64,000 bases of DNA from Microvirga sp. ACRRW (lineage in GTDB: Bacteria; Pseudomonadota; Alphaproteobacteria; Rhizobiales; Beijerinckiaceae): positions 496,001 to 560,000 of the forward strand of contig NZ_JAKRNJ010000003.1 in the NCBI RefSeq assembly GCF_022346925.1, read 5' to 3'. Each line of letters starts with the position of its first letter. Position 1 is the stretch's first letter. Shown piece by piece: positions 57,866 to 64,000 of the stretch. The notes under the pieces were generated by a model. It was given only the letters and a program-made list of their open reading frames with translations. It was not told the DNA's origin and did no database searches. Both the position numbers and the translations under genes were made by a program.

Positions 57866-58597
57866 ATGCTGCCCGTGCTCCCTGATCTTGAGATCCAGGA
57901 AGCCAAGGTCGAATGGAAGCAGGCCTGGCGCATCATTGCCTCGCGCTACCCTCCCATTGATCTGTTCGAGCGCATCTCATCGAATCCCGCTGTGTGGGAT
58001 GCGCTTATCGAGCTTGAGATGCTGACCAACCTTCGTGTCCGGGATGAAGCGGGCTTGATTCATCTAGTGCCACCAGAGCGGCGGATCAGCGGTCCCAATG
58101 CCTCATGGGTGATAGCGTCGTTCACGCATGTAAATCCAAAGGGCTCGAGGTTCGCGGATGGCAGCTTTGGGGTCTACTACGCGGGTGACCAGCTTGAGAC
58201 CGCAATTGCTGAGACAGTCCACCATTTTGCAAGCTTTGCGCGTGATGCGAATGATCCGCCGCGGCGTGAGGACATGCGCGTGCTTGTGGGAGCGGTCTCA
58301 AATCGCTTTCATGAGGTTGAAACGCTTCAAGTCAATCAGCGCGATGCTGTTCTGGATCCAGGGTCATATACAGCCAGTTAGGAGCTGGCTCGCACCTTAC
58401 GAGAGGCTGGCAGCAACGGGCTGCTATATCCCAATGTGCGTCATACAGCTGGCCACTGCATTGCAGCGTTCTGGCCGGATGTCGTTGGGGTGCCCAAGCA
58501 GGAACGTCACCTGCAGTACGAGTGGAAAGGTCAGGCCATGACGCGCTACTTCGACTATAGCCTGAGCGAGTGGATGCCGATGCCAGGAGCAGTCTGA
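57866..58597 (+). pseudogene. RES-domain toxin broken by an in-frame amber codon
   Basis: The frame encodes a RES-family (NAD-degrading toxin) protein: WRIIASRYPPIDLFERIS, GSFGVYYAGDQLETAIAETV, DAVLDPGSYTAS, then TAG at 58379-58381. The same frame continues without a shift for 71 more codons with the normal RES end (ELARTLREAGSNGLLYPNVR, RHLQYEWKGQAMTRYFDYSL) to TGA at 58595. RES proteins usually read SQ-x-LA here, so a single CAG to TAG change explains the stop. No DUF2384/Xre antitoxin gene lies beside it. The 171-residue product would lack conserved C-terminal residues, so the toxin is probably dead. Confidence 0.85.
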
Positions 58598-59089
58598 TCA
58601 CAGCACTGGCAGAGGGGGAGCCTTAGCTTCGTGCTCGTGATATGCAAGAGAGCGAAACTCGCCTTCCACACTGCATCCTCGTAGTGACGGGCACCGTTGT
58701 ATCGATTGTGCCGCTTCCTGAGGTGTTTAAGATCTCAGCTTTGATCGCATCGATCATTCGTGGTATCTCGATTGGAAGGTAACTCGCTCCCACCGAATAG
58801 GCGCTTCGTCTGGTCGTGAAGTGAAGGCGTGTGCATCCGCTCCGAATGCTGAACCGCGTGATATATCCGCGAAGGCCGCACAACAACTTGCCGCCACGTT
58901 CTGCAGCATGCGGCTCAACCTCGAGCGCGCGGCATGTGATCGCTTGCTTGGACTGGACAGATGCAGCTGGCAGGACTACAGGCGCTTCACGTAGGGATCA
59001 CAAGGTCTAGCAAAGATAGCGTGAGCCAATCGGTGCAGCACCTACCGCATTCTTGCTGGGCAAATGTTTTCGATTTGAAAGAGATAACG
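58598..59089. other. 492-bp stretch without a recognisable gene
   Basis: A minus-strand frame of 87 codons (58623-58886) is open but has no known motif and an Arg/Ser/Thr-rich composition typical of chance frames. No clear hairpin or repeat is visible. The NIPSNAP promoter should be at the right end. Confidence 0.5.
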
Positions 59090-59404
59090 ATGCTTATTGA
59101 AGAGCGTATCTACACTATCGCGGCAGGTAAGCTGCCAACCTATCTCGCGTTATACACGAACGGCCCGCTCGACTTGCAAACGCGAATCCTAGGCAATCTA
59201 CTTGGTTATTTTACCAGCGAAATTGGTCCACTCAGCACGCTTGTTCATCTTTGGGGTTACACCTCGTTCGAGGACCGCATTTCGCGTCGGGAGGCTCTGG
59301 CGGCAGAGCCTGAGTGGCAAAACTACCTCTCGGCCGTCACGCCTATGATTGTGAGGATGGAGAATCGATTACTCGTTCCAACTGCCTTCTCGCCAATCCA
59401 ATAA
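59090..59404 (+). CDS. NIPSNAP-family small protein
   Basis: This 104-residue protein has the NIPSNAP (ferredoxin-like) pattern: MLIEERIYTIAAGKLPTYLA, GPLSTLVHLWGYTSFEDRIS, and EPEWQNYLSAVTPMIVRMEN. The ATG at 59090 follows GAAAGAGATAACG; the longer frame adds 43 atypical residues. NIPSNAP domains appear in bacterial catabolic gene clusters; a defined reaction is not known. It converges on the FAH-family operon, so it may belong to the same pathway. Confidence 0.85.
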   Translation: MLIEERIYTIAAGKLPTYLALYTNGPLDLQTRILGNLLGYFTSEIGPLSTLVHLWGYTSFEDRISRREALAAEPEWQNYLSAVTPMIVRMENRLLVPTAFSPIQ

Positions 59405-59489
59405 GGGCTAGCGTGCAAAACACATCATGACGCGAGGATGAGGTGGAACGCGATTGTAATTGGCGCAGGTAGAAGCTCCTGCACGTCTA

Positions 59490-59514
59490 CGTTCGGCAGA
59501 GATACTGCCGAACG
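59490..59514. terminator. Hairpin between convergent NIPSNAP and FAH genes
   Basis: A perfect 10-bp stem (CGTTCGGCAG / CTGCCGAACG) with a 5-nt loop lies 86 bp after the NIPSNAP stop and 34 bp past the FAH stop. It lacks a clear T run but is well placed to end both transcripts. Confidence 0.6.
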
Positions 59515-59547
59515 CTAAAAGATCGAAAGTCAGCGATGTGCAGCTCT

Positions 59548-60441
59548 TTATGCGAGTGCGACGTCGGAGTTGCCATACAAATCCGTTTCGACAACGCGAT
59601 TGCGAAGTTCTCCAAGGCCTGTCCCGCGAACGATGACTTCGTCGCCGTTCTTTAGGAACACCTGAGGATCGCGTGCCATCCCGATCCCGCTGGGTGTCCC
59701 GGTCAGGATGATATCTCCAGGATAGAGTGTCATTCCGAAGGACAATTCAGCGATCAGCTGACCAACATTGAAAGCCATCTGTTTCGCATAGGCATCCTGC
59801 CGCTTCTCGCCGTTGACAAAGGTCTCAAGCCTCACAGAGGGGAGGTCGATCTCGTCTGCGGTGACAAGAAATGGCCCGAGCGGCGTGCTGCGATCGATGC
59901 TCTTGCCCTTGAACCATTGGCCTCCGTGTCGGCGTTGAAGATCGCGCTGCGACACGTCGTTGGCCAAGGTGTAGCCGAAAATATGATCGGCCGCACGGTC
60001 CGACGGAATGCTGCGACCTTCCTTGCCGATGACGATAGCGATTTCACCCTCGTAATCCCACTTCTGCGAGATGCGGAGATCGAAGGCGATATCCTCCCGA
60101 GCGCCGATCAAAGCGTTCGGAGCTTTGTTGAAGAATGTGGGAGCGGTTGGACGTTCGACCTCCTGCCCGTCGCGTTTGCCGATGCCTTCTTCAAAGTGGT
60201 CCCAATAGTTCCACCCGGTGCACAACACATCCCGGCGGAACCGCCGGATCGGCGGCAGGAAATGAGCGCTCTCAATCGGTAAAGTTTCATCGGAAGCGGC
60301 TTCCAGCTCAGACAATATGCCGAGCCCCAGATTGATGAGGTCGATCATGTCGCCGCTTGATGCGGGGAGAAGGGCAACCTGGTCACCGCGGACAATCCCG
60401 ATCCGCTCCATGTCCCCGACTTTAACGCACGCAAGTTTCAT
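59548..60441 (-). CDS. Fumarylacetoacetate hydrolase (FAH) family protein
   Basis: This 297-residue FAH-superfamily enzyme has the metal-binding core KWDYEGEIAIVIGKEGR and the catalytic region GYTLANDVSQRDLQRR, then WFKGKSIDRSTPLGPFLV and LYPGDIILTGTPSGIG. These enzymes hydrolyse or decarboxylate beta-diketo or 2-oxo acids with a divalent metal. With the two upstream SDR dehydrogenases it probably forms the last steps of a sugar-acid or aromatic-acid pathway, as in 2,4-diketo-3-deoxy sugar acid breakdown. The substrate is not certain. Confidence 0.9.
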   Translation of the reverse strand: MKLACVKVGDMERIGIVRGDQVALLPASSGDMIDLINLGLGILSELEAASDETLPIESAHFLPPIRRFRRDVLCTGWNYWDHFEEGIGKRDGQEVERPTAPTFFNKAPNALIGAREDIAFDLRISQKWDYEGEIAIVIGKEGRSIPSDRAADHIFGYTLANDVSQRDLQRRHGGQWFKGKSIDRSTPLGPFLVTADEIDLPSVRLETFVNGEKRQDAYAKQMAFNVGQLIAELSFGMTLYPGDIILTGTPSGIGMARDPQVFLKNGDEVIVRGTGLGELRNRVVETDLYGNSDVALA

Positions 60442-60505
60442 CGTCGTATCCTGATTGTTAAGTCATTGCGGAATCGCCGGAAAGATCTCTTCCGGCCACT
60501 GCGAT

Positions 60506-61318
60506 CTAGTCGAGCAGGCCCGTTTCTTCCGATACACGGCGGTATGCGGCGCCGGCGGTGAAGCCTCCATCGATCGTGAAATCCTCGCCTGTGATGAAGC
60601 TGGCTTCTTCGCTGACCAGAAATGCCACCAGCCGTGCGACTTCCTCATCGGCGGCAGCGCGTTTCATGGGCGTCATCGCAATCATGGGTGCAAGATGGGG
60701 CGACTCGCTGTTTAGCTTGGTTAAAACAAGACCGGGGCAAACTGAATTCACGCGAATGCCACGGCCGGCGAATTCCATGGCCGCGGCCTTGGTCAGTCCT
60801 CGCAATCCCCATTTGCTGGCCGTATAGGCCGGGTCATAATGGGCTGAGAACGCCGAGTTGGACGATATATTGACGATTGCGCCACCCCTGCTGCGCGCCA
60901 TCTCGGCGCTCACGCAGCGAACCCCAAGGAAGGCGCCAGTCAGGTTGATATCGACAAGGCGGCGCCATTGATCGGGAGAAGTTTGGGCGATCGATTTGCG
61001 GTTGATGATGCCGGCATTGTTCACGAGTATATCGATCGCACCTCGCCAGTTCACTACGCTCTCGACAAGAGTCGTCCATTCATCCTCTCGGCTGACATCC
61101 AGCTTGAAGAAGCGAACATTCAGTCCTGCATCGGTCAATGCTTTCGTGGCTTCCCGGCCTTCATCTTCGAGGACATCGCAGAGAGCAACGTTTGCACCGC
61201 GCTGCGCGAGGAGGCGGGCCTCAGCAAGGCCTTGACCACGGCTTGCGCCAGTGACGATTGCCACCTTGCCTTCCAGAGTAGCCGGCATCGCCGAGGTTGC
61301 ATTCGGAATATTCGCCAT
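60506..61318 (-). CDS. SDR-family NAD(P)-dependent dehydrogenase
   Basis: This 270-residue short-chain dehydrogenase has the cofactor motif TGASRGQG (about 24-31), NNAG, and the catalytic Ser in ISSNSAFSAHYDPAYTASKWG with Tyr-x-x-x-Lys. The C-terminus (SFITGEDFTIDGGFTAG) is typical of classical SDRs. The ATG at 61316-61318 overlaps the upstream SDR stop as TAATG, so the two are coupled. It would oxidise an alcohol in the pathway shared with the FAH gene, which follows 64 bp later. Confidence 0.92.
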   Translation of the reverse strand: MANIPNATSAMPATLEGKVAIVTGASRGQGLAEARLLAQRGANVALCDVLEDEGREATKALTDAGLNVRFFKLDVSREDEWTTLVESVVNWRGAIDILVNNAGIINRKSIAQTSPDQWRRLVDINLTGAFLGVRCVSAEMARSRGGAIVNISSNSAFSAHYDPAYTASKWGLRGLTKAAAMEFAGRGIRVNSVCPGLVLTKLNSESPHLAPMIAMTPMKRAAADEEVARLVAFLVSEEASFITGEDFTIDGGFTAGAAYRRVSEETGLLD

Positions 61319-62058
61319 TAGTAAGTCGCCCTTCCGCCGGAGAGATCGTAGACTGCTCCAGTCGAGAATGAGCAGCCATCGGAGGCGAGCCATGCGGCGA
61401 GTTCGGCTACCTCCCGAGGTGTACCTGCACGTCCCATTGGGATCTTGGCCAGATTGGTGGCAACCATCTCAGAGGACATTTGCTGCAGTAGATTTGTTTC
61501 GATGAGCGCAGGCGCGATGCTGTGGACGCGAATGTGAGTGTTCGCCAATTCCTTTCCCAGCGCCTTTGAAAAGGCGATGACGCCCGCTTTCGCTGTAGAA
61601 TAGGCGGCCATGCCCGGATTGCCGTCTTTCCCGGCAATGGATGCGATGTTGATGATCCGGCCGCTACGTGCGGGGTTCATCAGCTGCAAGGCTGCATGCG
61701 AGCAGTAGAAAACGCTCGTGAGATTGACGGCGAGTGTTGCTTGCCATTCGGCTGCGGTGTAGTCGGCGACGTTTTTTGTCGGCCCGGTGACGCCCGCAGC
61801 ATTGACCAGAAGATCGAGGCCCCCGAGATCGCCTGCCGCATCCGCCATGGCCTGATTGACGGCATCCGCATTCGTGACGTCGACCGCCCGGAACGTGAGA
61901 TCTCCCCGAAGCTGTGAGGGCCTCTGCCTGTCCCAAACCTGCACCTTGGCGCCGGATTCCAGGAAGATATCTGCGATCGCGCTGCCAATCTGTCCGCAGC
62001 CTCCCGTGATAATGGCTAGGCGGTTCTGCAAGCTGTAGCTGTTCTTCCCGATTGTCAT
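61318..62058 (-). CDS. SDR-family NAD(P)-dependent dehydrogenase
   Basis: This 246-residue classical SDR has TGGCGQIGSAIA at the cofactor site (about 18-29), NAAG, and NIASIAGKDGNPGMAAYSTAKAG with the Ser-Tyr-Lys triad. The C-terminal GAVYDLSGGRATY is intact. An acidic residue after the second strand (VWDRQR) favours NAD over NADP. It is the first gene of the minus-strand operon and is divergent from the TRAP binding protein gene, with matching operator-like elements in the gap. Confidence 0.92.
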   Translation of the reverse strand: MTIGKNSYSLQNRLAIITGGCGQIGSAIADIFLESGAKVQVWDRQRPSQLRGDLTFRAVDVTNADAVNQAMADAAGDLGGLDLLVNAAGVTGPTKNVADYTAAEWQATLAVNLTSVFYCSHAALQLMNPARSGRIINIASIAGKDGNPGMAAYSTAKAGVIAFSKALGKELANTHIRVHSIAPALIETNLLQQMSSEMVATNLAKIPMGRAGTPREVAELAAWLASDGCSFSTGAVYDLSGGRATY

Positions 62059-62114
62059 CTCTGTTCCCAGCTTCTTGTCCGCTTGGTCCCAACCATAAGA
62101 CCATCCTCATAAAC

Positions 62115-62136
62115 GTCAAATAATTATCATATTATG
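62115..62136 (-). promoter_or_regulatory. Operator-like element A, before the SDR operon
   Basis: On the minus strand this 22-bp element contains the inverted repeat ATAAT-N6-ATTAT. It matches element B (62293-62314, plus strand) at 17 of 22 positions. It lies 57 bp before the SDR start. A shared local regulator, not in the window, probably binds both copies. Confidence 0.65.
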
Positions 62137-62292
62137 CGACTTTGGTATTGCTTCAAAAGGCGTGCGGGTTGGTAAACCGGCGCGCTTAAATGGCTGAGTT
62201 TCCTAAAATACTGCGGGAAAATTGTATCTAGACGGAAGCCTTATCGAGAGGGAAAGTCAGCCTGACTCTGATAGTGATCTATTGACTTGTCT

Positions 62293-62314
62293 CATAATGC
62301 GAGAATTATTTTGC
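62293..62314 (+). promoter_or_regulatory. Operator-like element B, before the TRAP binding protein
   Basis: The plus-strand copy of the element: CATAATGCGAGAATTAT then TTTGC, again ATAAT-N6-ATTAT. It lies 34 bp before the dctP-like ATG. The two copies point outward, each toward its own gene, which suggests coordinated control of uptake and breakdown. Confidence 0.65.
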
Positions 62315-62347
62315 CCATCGAGGACATTAACTCGGGAGGAGATAACG

Positions 62348-63358
62348 ATGAAGAAGTCTACGTTGCTGAATGCAGCTCTCTTGGGCTCCGCCATGGCACT
62401 TGGTCTTGCGGGCGGTGCATCGGCTCAGACTATCAAGTTTAGCTACCCTGTGGCGAAGACAAGCACGATGGGTCAGACGATCGACCATTTCGGTGGCCTG
62501 ATCGAAAAGAGCACCAATGGCGCTCTCAAAGTCCGTGGCTTCTCCGATGCCCAGCTCGGCAACGAAATCCAATCCGCATCCTCAGCGCAGGGCGGGATCG
62601 TGGAGATGGCGGTGACGACCACCGCCGCGCTTGCGAGCACGGTCAAGGACTTCGATCTTTTCCAGCTTCCGTTCCAATTCCCGACTTACCAGGAACTCGA
62701 TACTGTTCTGCGCGGAAAGACCGCCCGAACAATGCTCGACAAGCTGTCGGCCTCCAATCTGATTGGCCTGTGCTATTGGGATTACGGCTTCCGTAATGTC
62801 ACGAACAACAAGCGTCCGATCGAGAAGCTGGAGGATATGAATGGTCTCCGGATCCGAACCATTCAGAATGCCGTCTATCTCGATGTTCTGAAGGCGCTCG
62901 GCATGAATCCCACGCCGCTGCCGTTCCCCGAGACCTTTACCGCCATTGAAACCGGGGCAATCGACGGCAACGAGGTTGCAAACGACGTCACGCGTGCAAC
63001 CTCATTCTATGAAGTTCAGAAATACCTGACGGAAACGCGCCACTTCCCGACATCAAGCGTGGTTCTCGTCAGCAAGCGATTCTGGGACAAGCTCGATACG
63101 CAGAAACAAGACGCTATGCGTGCGGCTTGCGATGAAGCCGCAATCTTCAACCGTAAGGCTATTGAAGCCTCTGACGTCGATACCCGCAAGTTCCTGGCCG
63201 ACAAGGGCATGCAGATCAACAAGATCTCCGACGAAAACATGCAGAAAGTGCGTGAGGCTGTAAAGCCTGTCATCGAGCGCGTTACAGCAGGCCTCGATCA
63301 GGAGGTCGTGAAGAGCTTTAATGCCGAGCGCGAAGCTGCCAAAGCGAAGAGCCAGTAA
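62348..63358 (+). CDS. TRAP transporter substrate-binding protein (DctP family)
   Basis: This 336-residue periplasmic protein has a signal peptide (LNAALLGSAMALGLAGGASA, cleaved before QTIKF). DctP landmarks include IDHFGGLIEKSTNGALKVRG, QSASSAQGGIVEMAVTTTAA, LEDMNGLRIRTIQNAVYLDV with the carboxylate-binding Arg region, and AIETGAIDGNEVAND. The ATG at 62348 follows GGGAGGAG. TRAP transporters import organic acids using ion gradients. The membrane subunits DctQ and DctM do not follow directly; an SDR gene does, so they may be further downstream. Confidence 0.93.
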   Translation: MKKSTLLNAALLGSAMALGLAGGASAQTIKFSYPVAKTSTMGQTIDHFGGLIEKSTNGALKVRGFSDAQLGNEIQSASSAQGGIVEMAVTTTAALASTVKDFDLFQLPFQFPTYQELDTVLRGKTARTMLDKLSASNLIGLCYWDYGFRNVTNNKRPIEKLEDMNGLRIRTIQNAVYLDVLKALGMNPTPLPFPETFTAIETGAIDGNEVANDVTRATSFYEVQKYLTETRHFPTSSVVLVSKRFWDKLDTQKQDAMRAACDEAAIFNRKAIEASDVDTRKFLADKGMQINKISDENMQKVREAVKPVIERVTAGLDQEVVKSFNAEREAAKAKSQ

Positions 63359-63526
63359 CGTGTAGATTACGGCTGTGCTCGCACTGGCGAGCGCAGCCGC
63401 TCCACTTAATCCTTGTGTTTGCCGGCGATGGTGCAGCCGCTTTTCCGTAGGCGCGCCTGTCGGCCAGTGGAACGATTCATTCCTGCGCACGGTGGATGAA
63501 TCCAATAGAAAAGAAAGTGAGCCGTG

Positions 63527-64000
63527 ATGCTGCTGAAAGAGAAGGTTGCGATCGTGACCGGCGCCGGAAACACCCAAGGCATAGGCTTTGCCGCAGCTCG
63601 AATGTTTGCGCGCAACGGCGCATCCGTGATCCTCGTTGATCTCGATAAGGACGGAGTCGAAGCTGCTGCACGCGAGATCGGAATTGATGCTCTCGGGATC
63701 GCGGCGGATGTCAGATCCCAAGAGACATCCAAGCCTGTGTATGCCGCCGCCATGGAGAGGTATGGCAGGGTCGATATTCTGCTGAACAATGCCGGGATTA
63801 CTCAGCCGCGTAAAACCGTCGATATCACCCGCGATGAATACGACGCCATCATGGACGTAAACCTGCGCGGCACTCTGATTATGTCGCAGCAGGCACTCCG
63901 TGTGATGAAGACCGGAAGCTCGATCATCTGCATCGCGTCTATCGCTGCACAGCGCGGGGGCGGCCTTATGGGAGGTCCCCATTACGCGGCCTCCAAGGGC
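63527..64000 (+). CDS. SDR-family dehydrogenase, C-terminus beyond the window
   Basis: The first 158 codons of a short-chain dehydrogenase are present. The cofactor motif is TGAGNTQGIG (about 11-20), an acidic residue follows the second strand (LVDLDKDG), then NNAGITQPRK and the catalytic region IASIAAQRGGGLMGGPHYAASKG up to the window end. The ATG at 63527 is the likely start; the ribosome site (AAAGAAAG) is weak. It follows the TRAP binding protein by 168 bp and likely belongs to the same catabolic locus. Confidence 0.9.
   Translation, partial: MLLKEKVAIVTGAGNTQGIGFAAARMFARNGASVILVDLDKDGVEAAAREIGIDALGIAADVRSQETSKPVYAAAMERYGRVDILLNNAGITQPRKTVDITRDEYDAIMDVNLRGTLIMSQQALRVMKTGSSIICIASIAAQRGGGLMGGPHYAASKG

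Noticed and set aside
58623-58886. 87-codon minus-strand frame
   Set aside because: No motif, unusual composition and no ribosome site; likely chance.

Overview
The window looks like the chromosome of a GC-rich alphaproteobacterium of the order Hyphomicrobiales (Rhizobiales). The reasons are the style of the proteins (a FixI/CcoI-CcoS and FixNOQP set, alphaproteobacterial NosRZDFYLX, IalB-like, DUF6455, DUF2189 and NnrS proteins) and an sRNA that resembles the alphaproteobacterial MmgR/suhB (alpha-r8) family. A Microvirga- or Methylobacteriaceae-like host is a guess. No tRNA, rRNA, CRISPR array or intact insertion sequence was seen.

Layout. 1-4.6 kb: a TetR regulator divergent from an RND efflux pair, closed by tandem terminators. 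4.6-5.7 kb: two Fur/Zur-family paralogues, one canonical and one stripped of its metal ligands. 5.8-13.1 kb: a sugar ABC transporter (ribose type) with a Gfo/Idh oxidoreductase and a TIM-barrel isomerase, divergent from a LacI regulator that has its own operator. 13.1-18.4 kb: housekeeping and hypothetical genes (small membrane protein, sRNA, VOC protein, phosphoglucomutase, ABC-F ATPase, UPF0114 protein). 18.5-24.5 kb: a complete ferric-siderophore uptake set (ATPase, two permeases, binding protein, TonB-dependent receptor). 24.7-36.0 kb: a mosaic with several unusual proteins, including a LysR-type HTH fused to a TrpD2-like domain and a papain-like protease fused to an alpha/beta hydrolase, plus an arylsulfatase and a HAD phosphatase, and two gene-poor stretches.

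36.1-57.8 kb is a microaerobic and nitrous-oxide respiration island. It holds a single-domain response regulator, the cbb3 oxidase cluster ccoNOQP followed by a 66-residue protein, DUF2189, ccoI and ccoS, then the full nosRZDFYLX operon, a ferritin-like protein, a DUF1858 redox protein, a Crp/Fnr-type (DNR/NnrR-like) regulator, pseudoazurin and NnrS. FNR/NNR-type boxes (TTGAT-N4-ATCAA variants) lie before the response regulator, between nosR and the ferritin-like gene, and before pseudoazurin, so one regulator probably ties the island together. Electrons could reach NosZ through pseudoazurin, while NosR, NosL, NosDFY and NosX support its assembly and activity.

57.8-64 kb: an orphan RES-domain toxin gene broken by one in-frame amber codon, then a catabolic locus (NIPSNAP protein, FAH-family hydrolase, two SDR dehydrogenases) divergent from a TRAP binding protein and a third SDR. 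A repeated operator-like element (ATAAT-N6-ATTAT) sits before each arm of the divergent pair.
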